A stretch of 49,063 nucleotides of DNA from assembly GCA_035352715.1 (NCBI GenBank), contig DAOPYE010000009.1:1-49063 (forward strand). The letters run 5' to 3'. Shown piece after piece: positions 8,848 to 16,953 of this stretch. This stretch comes from DAOPYE01 sp035352715. Its GTDB lineage: Bacteria; Acidobacteriota; Holophagae; Holophagales; Holophagaceae. The position numbers and the translations under genes are program-made. Positions within the stretch are counted from its first letter, which is position 1, and each line of letters starts with the position of its first letter. The notes under the pieces were generated by a model, which worked only from the letters and a program-made list of their open reading frames with translations, did no database searches and had not been told where the DNA came from.

Positions 8848-9918
8848 ATGACAGCTGCCCATCCCATCAAGGTGCTGATCGTCGACGATTCTGCCGTGGT
8901 GCGCCAGGCCCTGGTCGAGATCCTTGGCAAGAATCGCGAGATCCGCGTGATCGGACACGCCATGGATCCGATCTTCGCCATGGAGAAGATGGCGAAGGAA
9001 TGGCCCGACGTGATCCTGCTGGACGTGGAGATGCCGCGCATGGACGGCATCACCTTCCTGCGGAAGATCATGGCGGAGCACCCAACACCGGTGATCATCT
9101 GCTCTTCGCTGACGGCCAAGGGGGCTGAGACGACGATGCAGGCCTTGGCGGCAGGCGCCTTCGCGATCTTCACGAAACCGACGCTCGGGGTGAAGAACTT
9201 CCTGGATGACGCCTCCAGTGACCTGATCACGGCGGTGCAAAGCGCCGCCGCCGCCCGCATGTCGCGCCTGCCAAGCATCGCGAAACCGATGCTGAAAGCG
9301 CCGCCCAAGCTGACCGCCGACGCCGTGTTGGCCCCGGGCATCGAGGCCATGGCCGCGACCACGGATCGCTTCACCGCCATCGGGACATCCACCGGCGGCA
9401 CCCAGGCGCTGGAGTTCGTCCTATCTTCTTTGCCACGCACCTGCCCCGGCCTGGTCGTCGTCCAGCACATGCCGGAAAAATTCACGGCGGCCTTCGCGGA
9501 ACGCCTGAACACCATCTGCGAAATCGAAGTGCGGGAAGCCAAGACCGGCGACCGTGTGCTGCCAGGACGCGCCCTCATCGCGCCCGGAGGCAAGCATCTG
9601 GTGGTGCGCCGCAGTGGCGCGCAATACCAGGCCGAAGTCGTCAGCGCCCCGCCCGTGAACCGTCACTGCCCCTCGGTGGATGTGCTATTTCGATCCGTAG
9701 CGAAATATGCGGGCCGCAACGCCACGGGCGTCATCATGACGGGCATGGGCGATGACGGCGCGCGGGGCATGTTGGAGATGCGGCAGGCCGGCGCGATCAC
9801 CTACGCCCAGGATGAGGAATCCTGCGTGGTCTTCGGCATGCCGAAAGAAGCCATCAAGCTGGGCGGCGCCCAGCATGTCATTTCGCTTCAGCAAATTCCC
9901 GATGTGATCTCCAGATGA
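8848..9918 (+). CDS. cheB: Chemotaxis methylesterase/deamidase CheB
   Basis: Response-regulator-controlled receptor methylesterase of 356 residues. The N-terminal receiver domain has the acidic pair (VDDS) and the phospho-acceptor Asp in ILLDVEMPRMDG near residue 58. After a linker, the catalytic domain holds Ser in GTSTGG (near 180), His in VVQHMPEKF (near 206) and Asp in GMGDDGARGM (near 300), so the triad is complete. Phosphorylation by CheA would relieve inhibition by the receiver. It lies 16 bp after cheR, as in many chemotaxis operons. Confidence 0.97.
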   Translation: MTAAHPIKVLIVDDSAVVRQALVEILGKNREIRVIGHAMDPIFAMEKMAKEWPDVILLDVEMPRMDGITFLRKIMAEHPTPVIICSSLTAKGAETTMQALAAGAFAIFTKPTLGVKNFLDDASSDLITAVQSAAAARMSRLPSIAKPMLKAPPKLTADAVLAPGIEAMAATTDRFTAIGTSTGGTQALEFVLSSLPRTCPGLVVVQHMPEKFTAAFAERLNTICEIEVREAKTGDRVLPGRALIAPGGKHLVVRRSGAQYQAEVVSAPPVNRHCPSVDVLFRSVAKYAGRNATGVIMTGMGDDGARGMLEMRQAGAITYAQDEESCVVFGMPKEAIKLGGAQHVISLQQIPDVISR

Positions 9919-9950
9919 TCCTCAGTGCTTTCACGAAAGCCGGGTAACCC

Positions 9951-11186
9951 ATGACGCCGCCCATCGATGCCCTTCCGCTCGCCTACCGATTGGTCCTCGT
10001 GGTCGAGGACAGCGATGTGCAGCGAGCGCACGCCGTCTCGGTCACGAAAGAGATGGGCGCGCCACAGGTGCTAGAAGCCGCGGATGGTGCCGAGGCGCTC
10101 GAGGTTCTGCGCAATCACCCGAACGTGGATCTGGTGCTTTGCGATCTGGAAATGCCCGGCATGGATGGGGTCAGCCTCATCGGTGAAATCGCCGCCCGCG
10201 GCTACCGCCCGGACGTGGTCATCGTCAGCGCCCAGGATGCCAGCGTGCTTCACTCCGTTCGCCTGCTGGCCCTGACCTACGGATTGTCGACGCCCGGCAT
10301 CATCCCCAAGCCGCTGGAGGCGGATGCGCTCACCCGCCTCATCACCGCGCCGCCCCAGGCCGTAAAGCCCACCACAATCCCAATGCCGGTCTATCTGGAC
10401 GCCCAAGCCATCCGCAAGGGCATCGAGAACAACGAGTTCATCTGCTTCTTCCAGCCCCAGATCACCATGCAGGACCGCAGCCTTCAAGGGGTGGAAGCCC
10501 TGGTGCGCTGGCGCCATCCCTCCATCGGTCTGCTGGGGCCGGGGGCCTTCCTGCCGCAGGCGGAGGCCGACACGAGTCTGATGTCCGATCTCACGCTGGC
10601 GCTGCTGGCCTACGTGGCTGAGCAATGGAAGGCCTGGGTTCACCGAGGCTTGGAGACCCACATCTCGGTGAATCTTTCTGCGCGATCCATCAATAGCGTA
10701 GGATTCGCCGACCGCCTGCTGGAAGCCGTCACCAAATTGGGGATTCCCGTCTCAGCACTTCTGTTCGAGGTCACCGAATCCGCATCCGTATCGGATCTGG
10801 TGCAGACCTTGTCGAACCTCGCCCGGCTTCGCATGCGTGGTTTCAAGCTGAGCATCGATGATTTCGGCACTGGCTTCGCCACCTTCGAACAGCTGGAGCG
10901 CATCCCGTTCACCGAGCTGAAGATCGATCAGTCCATCACCCGCGAGCTGCCGGATTCGAAGCGCCACATGGTGCTGGCCAAGCACATGCTCCAGATGGCG
11001 AAAGAGCTGGATCTCAGCACAGTCGCGGAAGGAATCGAAACCACGAGCAGTTGGTCCGCCCTGAAAGAGATGGGCTGCACGCTGGGCCAGGGCTTCCTCA
11101 TCGCGCGCCCCATGCCCGGGGAGCAGGTGCCCACCTGGGTGGTCCAGGATCTGCCCCGCCTCAGCCACGCCGGTGTCATCCCATGA
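9951..11186 (+). CDS. Response regulator with EAL c-di-GMP phosphodiesterase domain
   Basis: Protein of 411 residues. An N-terminal receiver (VVEDSDVQ; phospho-acceptor in LCDLEMPGMDG, near residue 64) is joined to an EAL domain at about 150-400. The EAL active-site set looks complete: VEALVRWRHP, SVNLSA, FEVTES, IDDFGTG, ELKIDQS, AEGIET and GQGF. It should therefore hydrolyse cyclic di-GMP, with activity probably set by phosphorylation. No GGDEF domain is present. It sits in the chemotaxis operon between cheB and the REC-kinase-like gene, which suggests that receptor signalling is passed to c-di-GMP levels (inference). Confidence 0.95.
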   Translation: MTPPIDALPLAYRLVLVVEDSDVQRAHAVSVTKEMGAPQVLEAADGAEALEVLRNHPNVDLVLCDLEMPGMDGVSLIGEIAARGYRPDVVIVSAQDASVLHSVRLLALTYGLSTPGIIPKPLEADALTRLITAPPQAVKPTTIPMPVYLDAQAIRKGIENNEFICFFQPQITMQDRSLQGVEALVRWRHPSIGLLGPGAFLPQAEADTSLMSDLTLALLAYVAEQWKAWVHRGLETHISVNLSARSINSVGFADRLLEAVTKLGIPVSALLFEVTESASVSDLVQTLSNLARLRMRGFKLSIDDFGTGFATFEQLERIPFTELKIDQSITRELPDSKRHMVLAKHMLQMAKELDLSTVAEGIETTSSWSALKEMGCTLGQGFLIARPMPGEQVPTWVVQDLPRLSHAGVIP

Positions 11187-11295
11187 AGGGAATCGCGCCC
11201 CGGTCTGCGTGTTTCACTAAACCCGAAATGAACGGCGCGTTTCTTGACGGATACGCGCCGGAATCCCATGACCACGATGCCGCCAGGAGCCAACG

Positions 11296-12549
11296 ATGAT
11301 CGCACCGCCCCGGGGTGAATCCGAAAAGATCCTGCTCATCGAGGACATGGAGATTCTGCGCCAGACGCTTCGCTCCTTCCTGGGCGATCTGGGCTATTCG
11401 GTCATTGAGGCCGCCAGTGGGGAGGATGGCCTCGAACTCGCGCAGAAAGACCATCCGGACCTGATTCTTCTGGATATCGGGCTGCCCGCCCTGGATGGCT
11501 TTCAGGTCTGCGAGCGCCTGAAGGCCGTGCCCAATCTTCGGGAGATCCCCGTCCTTTTCCTGAGCGGCAACCTGAGCACTGCCGACAAGCTGAGGGCGTT
11601 CCAGCTCGGTGCCGTCGACTACGTGACCAAGCCCTTCCAATTCGACGAGATGGAAGCGCGCATCCGCACCCATCTGACCCTGCAGCGCCAGAAGCGGATG
11701 CTGCAGGAGAAACAGACCGTGCTGCTCAGCGCGCTCTTCGATGCCAAGGTGCTGAACAGCAAGCTCATCGATATGAACGAGCGCCTGCGCGATTCCGAGG
11801 CCATGAAGAGCGGCTTCATCGCCCACATGCGCAACGAGATCAACAATCCGCTTAACGCCATCCTGGCCTTGGCGGAAGAACTGCTGCGCAGCGTTCTCAG
11901 CCCGGAACGGCTTCGCCAGATCGCCGGGATCATCCACGGCGAAGCTTCCCATCTGGATTTCCAGCTGCGGAACGTCTTCTGCGCCGCGGAACTGGAGGCC
12001 GGCGAGGCCACGCCTTTCATCACGAATGCGGAGATCGGGTCCATCCTGCGCAATGTCGCGGATTCCCTCTCCCACGTGGCGCAGATGAAGGACATCCAGA
12101 TCCGATTGATTGATCCGCCCGACCCTCTGGTATTTCCCACGGACGCCGCCAAGACGCACCTGATCCTGGAGAACCTGCTGGCCAACGCCATCGAGTTCAG
12201 CCCCCAGGGCAAGAGCGTCGAGCTTTGCGCCCGGATCCAGGACGATGAACTGGTCCTGGACGTGAAGGATGAAGGCATCGGCATTTCCGCCGAGGATCAG
12301 GCGCTGATCTTCAAGCGCTTCCGCCAGCTCGACACCGGCCTGACCCGCGCGCACATGGGGCCCGGCCTGGGGCTTTCCGTGACCAAGGCGCTGCTGGAGT
12401 TGATGGGCGGCGAGATCGCCGTGGACAGCGAGCCCGGACAGGGATCGCGTTTCTCGTGCCGCATCCCGCGGGGACAGAACCCGGAGACATCCGGGATGGA
12501 GGCCTTTGACGGCAATCTGTTCCTGTTCGACGACACGGAAGAGATGTGA
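11296..12549 (+). CDS. Receiver plus histidine-kinase-like protein lacking the phospho-His
   Basis: Protein of 417 residues. The receiver is at about 10-125 (LIEDMEI; Asp in LILLDIGLPALDG), followed by a coiled linker, a HisKA-like dimerisation helix at about 165-235 and an HATPase domain at about 270-395. ATP-binding boxes are good: LENLLANAIEF (N box), DEGIGI (G1), IFKRFRQLD and GPGLGLSV (G2). In the H box, however, the usual SHE is RNE (AHMRNEINNPLN), so the phospho-acceptor position is Asn180; a His occurs three residues earlier. Ordinary autokinase activity is therefore doubtful. It may be an ATP-binding modulator or a partner of another kinase. Its stop overlaps the cheD start. Confidence 0.92.
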   Translation: MIAPPRGESEKILLIEDMEILRQTLRSFLGDLGYSVIEAASGEDGLELAQKDHPDLILLDIGLPALDGFQVCERLKAVPNLREIPVLFLSGNLSTADKLRAFQLGAVDYVTKPFQFDEMEARIRTHLTLQRQKRMLQEKQTVLLSALFDAKVLNSKLIDMNERLRDSEAMKSGFIAHMRNEINNPLNAILALAEELLRSVLSPERLRQIAGIIHGEASHLDFQLRNVFCAAELEAGEATPFITNAEIGSILRNVADSLSHVAQMKDIQIRLIDPPDPLVFPTDAAKTHLILENLLANAIEFSPQGKSVELCARIQDDELVLDVKDEGIGISAEDQALIFKRFRQLDTGLTRAHMGPGLGLSVTKALLELMGGEIAVDSEPGQGSRFSCRIPRGQNPETSGMEAFDGNLFLFDDTEEM

Positions 12550-13067
12550 ACGGGTTGGCAATCGATACCCCGAGGCGCTTCCTGACCCCCTGCACCATTT
12601 TTGCAAGCAAGGAGGAGCACCTGATTTCGACCCTGCTGGGGTCCTGCGTGGCCGTGTGCCTGTGGGATCCGGTCAAGCAGCAGGGCGGCATGAACCACTA
12701 CATGCTGCCCCTCTGGAACGGAGACGGCCTGCCCACGCCCAAATTCGGCAACGTGGCCATCGATCAACTGATCCAGCGAATGCAGAACCTCGGATCATCG
12801 AAGGAGCGGCTCATCGCCAAGGTGTTCGGCGGCGCCAATGTCCTGGACACCGGCCCAGGCCACTTCCAGATCGGAGAGCGTAACGCCATGCTGGCCCAGG
12901 AGCTGCTTGGCAAGCACGGCATTCCCATCAAGGCCCAGGATGTCGGCGGACCCTTCGGGCGCAAGATCATCTTCAACACCCAAACCGGCGTCGTCATGGT
13001 CGGCAAGCTCAGCAAATCGGCCGAAGAGCTACCGAACGGACGGCCCCGGGGCGTGCCCGCGCCATAG
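12546..13067 (+). CDS. cheD: Chemoreceptor glutamine deamidase CheD
   Basis: CheD, 173 residues, deamidates receptor glutamines to glutamates and in some species serves CheC/CheY adaptation. The catalytic Cys is in STLLGSCVAVCLWD and the His in GGMNHYMLP; the conserved KVFGGANVL and GGPFGRKIIFNTQTG segments follow. The start is the GTG at 12546, overlapping the preceding stop (GTGA), which gives a good CheD N-terminus (the initiator is followed by NGLAIDTPRRFLTPCT). No cheC is visible. The last 39 bp overlap the convergent radical SAM gene, so the proline-rich C-terminal tail is encoded in the overlap. It is the last gene of the chemosensory operon. Confidence 0.95.
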   Translation: MNGLAIDTPRRFLTPCTIFASKEEHLISTLLGSCVAVCLWDPVKQQGGMNHYMLPLWNGDGLPTPKFGNVAIDQLIQRMQNLGSSKERLIAKVFGGANVLDTGPGHFQIGERNAMLAQELLGKHGIPIKAQDVGGPFGRKIIFNTQTGVVMVGKLSKSAEELPNGRPRGVPAP

Positions 13068-14618
13068 CCTGTCCAGCTCCACGGCTTCGGGGTTTCCCGG
13101 CGTAAGCGCCAGGACTTCCCGCAGATCCTGCAGGGCGCGGCGGCGATCGCCCAAGCGCTCGCGCAGCAGCGCGCGTTTCATGAAACCCCAGGGATTATGG
13201 GGCTCGAGAGCGATGATCTCGGCGTATTCGGCCTCGGCTTCGTGAAAGCGCTCGCGCTCCTCCGCCGCTTCGCCGCACAGCAGATTGGTGACGGCGCAGA
13301 ATCCCAGGAAGCGCTTCTGCTCGGCGAACTCCGCGGGCGTATACCTCGCCTTGGCCCGCGCGCGGTCGGCCACCTGCTCGAGATGGCGCAGGGCGCGCTC
13401 CGTGTGCGCGTCCACCCGGGCGAAGACCTCGGGATCCCCCGTGCGACGGAAGAAGTTGCGATCAATGCGGCCCTGGGCCACCAGCTCCGCATGCACCCGC
13501 GTGCCGGGATAGACCGCCATGGGCGAGATCTGGACATCGTGGGGCCGCACCTCCCGCACCAGGGCGGCGCTCTGTTCCACATCCTCCCAGGTCTCGCCCG
13601 GGATGCCGGTGATGAGGTAGATGCCCAGGTTCATGCCCACCTTGCGAACCATGGACAGTGAATGTCGAATCTTTTCGACCTTGGTGCCCTTGTCGAGAAG
13701 CGTCAGAACCCGCTCGCTGCCGTGTTCCACGCCGAACTGCATGAACTCGCAACCCGCGCGCTTCATGGCCACCAGGCGCTCCTCATCCACCAGGTTCACG
13801 CGGGACTGGCAGTTCCACAGCGGATGCAGGCCCGAAGCCTGGATGCCCGCCATCAGCTCCAGGATGCGGCTCTTCTTCGTGGTGAAGGTGTCGTCGCGAA
13901 AGCTGAAGTACGTGAGCCCCCATTTCTCGCGAAGGAAGGCCATTTCGCGAAGCACCGAGGCCGGACTGCGGAAGCGGATGGAGCTGCCCCAGAATTCCGG
14001 CGTATTGCAGAAGGTGCACTTCGCCGGACATCCGCGGCTGGTCGAGAGATAACCGAGAGCCATCGGATCCCCGAAGAAATCCGCCTCGAAGTGCTCCGCC
14101 GGAACGCCGAGGAGATCCAGGTCCTTGAGCGGCGTCGGCGTGGGGGTCTCGCCGCCTCGGAAGATCAAGCCGGGCCCGGCTTTCCATGCATCCGTCCCGG
14201 GCCGATCCGCAAGACGCTGCACGATATCCAGAACGGGGAATTCTCCCTCGCCCTTCACGATGGCATCCAGCGCGGGACATTCATCCAGCACTTCGGACGC
14301 CAAGTGCGTGGGATGGGGACCGCCCGCCAGCAGCACGGCCTTGGGACAGGCCTCCCGCGCCAGGGCCAGCAGCTCGGCGCTGCGCTTGCGGTTGAAGGTG
14401 AACATAGAGACGCCGATGACATCTGCCTTCTGCGCGCGCAGGTAGGCCAGCACGTCCTTGCGGCGGCTCCCGCTGAGGTTGGCCAGGCGGCAAGGGAATC
14501 CGTGCGCCTTCAGGAGCGCCTGGATGTAACCGAGCCCCAGGGGCAGGAAGTCCATCCACGGATCATCGGCGGCGCTGGTTGGCGCGCTGTACAGCAGCAG
14601 GGTGCGAGGCTCGTTCAT
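13029..14618 (-). CDS. B12-binding-domain radical SAM protein with TPR tail
   Basis: Protein of 529 residues. The N-terminal part (about 1-155) has the cobalamin-binding Rossmann pattern typical of this superfamily (GVSMFTFNRKRSAELL, LLAGGPHPTHLA, IVKGEGEFPVLDI). The radical SAM core follows with the [4Fe-4S] motif CPAKCTFC (CxxxCxxC) and later GIYLITGIPGETWEDVE. The C-terminal about 70 residues look like TPR helices (EAEYAEIIALEPHNPWGF). The substrate is unknown; relatives include methylases and P-methyltransferase-like enzymes. It begins in a 1-bp overlap with the stop of the upstream PilZ protein, so the two are probably co-transcribed. It contains a copy of the dispersed TGGACAG-N3-CTGTCG-like motif (13652-13671). 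Confidence 0.92.
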   Translation of the reverse strand: MNEPRTLLLYSAPTSAADDPWMDFLPLGLGYIQALLKAHGFPCRLANLSGSRRKDVLAYLRAQKADVIGVSMFTFNRKRSAELLALAREACPKAVLLAGGPHPTHLASEVLDECPALDAIVKGEGEFPVLDIVQRLADRPGTDAWKAGPGLIFRGGETPTPTPLKDLDLLGVPAEHFEADFFGDPMALGYLSTSRGCPAKCTFCNTPEFWGSSIRFRSPASVLREMAFLREKWGLTYFSFRDDTFTTKKSRILELMAGIQASGLHPLWNCQSRVNLVDEERLVAMKRAGCEFMQFGVEHGSERVLTLLDKGTKVEKIRHSLSMVRKVGMNLGIYLITGIPGETWEDVEQSAALVREVRPHDVQISPMAVYPGTRVHAELVAQGRIDRNFFRRTGDPEVFARVDAHTERALRHLEQVADRARAKARYTPAEFAEQKRFLGFCAVTNLLCGEAAEERERFHEAEAEYAEIIALEPHNPWGFMKRALLRERLGDRRRALQDLREVLALTPGNPEAVELDRLWRGHAPGPSVR

Positions 14619-15760
14619 CAGGAGACGGATTCTCCGCGGTGGCGGCGCAGGATGCCTTGGATCAGGCGCTGGAAGAACGGACCCGGCCGCGATCCCAGAT
14701 CGTACACCGCCGCCGCCTTCAGCTCGGTGCCAAGATCAAAGAGCGGCGCAGGATCCGGCAGTGTTCCCAGCAGCACGAAGGGGGCCTTGACCCCGGCGAT
14801 ATCCAGCAACCCCTTCAATCGCCGCCGGTCGTCCAGCCCCGTGCTGAAAACATGGAACAGCAGCACCGGGGGTTGCGGATGCTCCTTCAGAAAATCCTTC
14901 AGCGCGGCGCCCGTGGCCGGGATCCGCTGGAAGGGCGTCTCGGGCAGGGCCTCCTTCAGCAGGTCTTCGACGGCCTCGGACGCGGAGAGCAGCAGCAGGG
15001 GAGCGCCAGCTCCGGGCGCCTGGGATGGATTCGCGGCGGACGCGCCCGTGACATCCTTCAGCGCCTCCACGCGGTTCTTCTCCTCTTCGCGCTTCACGAA
15101 GATCCAGCGCGAGAGCAGCGGCAGGGTCTGCCCTCCCAACGGGGGATCGAATTTCAGGCCCACCTGGCGGCCCTCTGTCCAGCAGATCACCGCGCGGCCA
15201 TCCACCCGCAGGGCATCCTCCAGCGGCAGGCTCACGGCCACGACATCGCCCACGTTCAACGAGGCGCCCCCCACTTCATGGGCCACCTGCAGGCAGGCCC
15301 CGGTGACGCTGATATTGGCGATGGAAGCCGAGCGGAACTCGTAGCGGGGCGTGCTGAGGGTGGCCTCCACGCGGGGCAGGCGCGAAACGCGATGGGCCTG
15401 GCGCTGATCGTCGTCCACCAGGGATTTCGGCAACGCCAGGCGCAGCGTCCGACGCCCCTCCCACAACCCGAAGCCCAGCAGCCGGGTTCGGCCCTCCAGG
15501 AAATGGACGCCTTCGGGAAAGCGGATCCGCAGATCGGGGGAGCGCAGGCCGTACATGGATTCCTCGGCCCCCATGGTCACCCGGGAGTGGATCACGTCGC
15601 CCTCCAGCGCGATGAAGCTGGATGCGAAGCGCATGTAGGGGGTCACCAGCATCAGCAGTTCCCGCAACTCGCAGGCCCGCGCCAGGATCCTTCGGATCTC
15701 CGCTTCGCTGCTGGTGTTGTAAGATCCCATCCCCGCCCCTGCCTGCAGAGATTTCACCAC
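14618..15760 (-). CDS. PilZ-domain protein with degenerate receiver-like C-terminus (paralog A)
   Basis: Protein of 380 residues in three parts: an N-terminal YcgR-like beta domain (about 1-115), a PilZ domain (about 115-215) and a C-terminal alpha/beta domain (about 250-370) with receiver-like periodicity. The PilZ c-di-GMP motifs are present: RQAHR (RxxxR) and NISVTG ([D/N]xSxxG). In the receiver-like part the phospho-acceptor position seems lost (PPVLLFHVFSTG). It probably binds c-di-GMP, with the C-terminus acting as a protein-contact module (inference). Divergent from paralog B, with 68 bp between the two starts. No membrane segment is seen. Confidence 0.85.
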   Translation of the reverse strand: MVKSLQAGAGMGSYNTSSEAEIRRILARACELRELLMLVTPYMRFASSFIALEGDVIHSRVTMGAEESMYGLRSPDLRIRFPEGVHFLEGRTRLLGFGLWEGRRTLRLALPKSLVDDDQRQAHRVSRLPRVEATLSTPRYEFRSASIANISVTGACLQVAHEVGGASLNVGDVVAVSLPLEDALRVDGRAVICWTEGRQVGLKFDPPLGGQTLPLLSRWIFVKREEEKNRVEALKDVTGASAANPSQAPGAGAPLLLLSASEAVEDLLKEALPETPFQRIPATGAALKDFLKEHPQPPVLLFHVFSTGLDDRRRLKGLLDIAGVKAPFVLLGTLPDPAPLFDLGTELKAAAVYDLGSRPGPFFQRLIQGILRRHRGESVS

Positions 15761-15828
15761 GAACCGCGCCTGTTCTTAAACTGGTGCCCATAACTGTCAC
15801 GATAGGTAGAAAGACCCCGGAGGACTGT

Positions 15829-16953
15829 GTGGCCACCACCCTCAAAAAACCCGAGCTGATCCGGGAGGTGTTGACCCAGGCCTGCGAGCACCGGGAGATG
15901 CTGATTCTCGCGACGCCCTTCCTGCGGTTCTCGTCCAACTTCATCGCGCTGGAGGGCGACGTGATCCACGTCCGGGCCACCATGAGCCGGGAGGATGCGC
16001 TCTACGCGCTGCGCGGATCGGACCTGATGATGCGCTTCCCCAATGGGCTTGGTTTCTATGAAGCGCCGGTCCAGGCGGTGGGCATCGGGCTTCGCGAAGG
16101 CCAGCACTCGGTTCGCTTGTCCATTCCGAAGACCCTCAACGAAAACGATCAGCGCGTGGCCTACCGCGTGGAGCGCGTGGGGCGGGTCTCGGCGACGTTC
16201 AGCACGCCCCAGCACGCCATTCATGTGGGCAGCCTGGCCGATCTCAGCGTCACGGGCGCGCGGGTTCACGTGCAGCGCGACATCAAACCCGAGGATCTGT
16301 CGGTGGGGGATCTGATCCACCTGGATATTCCCCTGCCGGAGATCCCCATCCAGACCAGAGCCATCGTGCGCCATGTGCAGGTGCGCCAACTCGGGCTGGA
16401 GTTCAAGCCCGCCCTGCCCCTGGATGTGGAGCAGCCCCTTTCGCGCTGGATCTTTGCCAAGCGTGAGGAAGAGCGTGAGCGCGCCGCCCAACGCCTGGAA
16501 CAAAGCCCCGCCATCGAGATCCGAAGCGCCAGCCGACTGCCCCAGATGGGCATCCTGCTGGTGACCTCCGACGACGCGCTGGAGGCCGCCCTGCGCGGAA
16601 GCCTGGAGGGCCTACCGGATCTCATCCGCCTGAACCCCACCCTTCAGGCGCTCAAGGAGGGCCTGGCGGCCCACCCCGTCCTGGCGATCTTCCATCTCCC
16701 CAGCCTGTCCCTGGACGAACGCAGGCGCGCCAAGGCCCTGACCGAAGCGGCGCGACGGTTCTGCCCCACCCTGCTGCTCGGCACGAACGTGGATGGGGCG
16801 GAGCTCTTCGAGCTGGCCCACGAGTGGAAGGCTTCCAGCGCCCTGGCCTGGGCCCCGGAGCGCAGCCTTTTCCTGCACCGCCTGGCCCACGGCATCATCC
16901 GGCGCCACGCGGCGGGCGGCGAAAGCCCCATGGCCCCGCAGGAGCCTGCATGA
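15829..16953 (+). CDS. PilZ-domain protein with degenerate receiver-like C-terminus (paralog B)
   Basis: Paralog of the divergent gene at 14618-15760, 374 residues from the chosen start. An upstream ATG is in frame, but the GTG at 15829 has a well-placed GGAGG at 15819-15823 and gives an N-terminus aligned with its paralogs (TLKKPELIREVLTQACEH). PilZ motifs are RVAYR and DLSVTG, and the C-terminal receiver-like domain lacks an obvious phospho-acceptor (LAIFHLPSLSLDERRR). It overlaps the next gene by ATGA. Probable c-di-GMP effector; the partner is unknown. Confidence 0.86.
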   Translation: MATTLKKPELIREVLTQACEHREMLILATPFLRFSSNFIALEGDVIHVRATMSREDALYALRGSDLMMRFPNGLGFYEAPVQAVGIGLREGQHSVRLSIPKTLNENDQRVAYRVERVGRVSATFSTPQHAIHVGSLADLSVTGARVHVQRDIKPEDLSVGDLIHLDIPLPEIPIQTRAIVRHVQVRQLGLEFKPALPLDVEQPLSRWIFAKREEERERAAQRLEQSPAIEIRSASRLPQMGILLVTSDDALEAALRGSLEGLPDLIRLNPTLQALKEGLAAHPVLAIFHLPSLSLDERRRAKALTEAARRFCPTLLLGTNVDGAELFELAHEWKASSALAWAPERSLFLHRLAHGIIRRHAAGGESPMAPQEPA

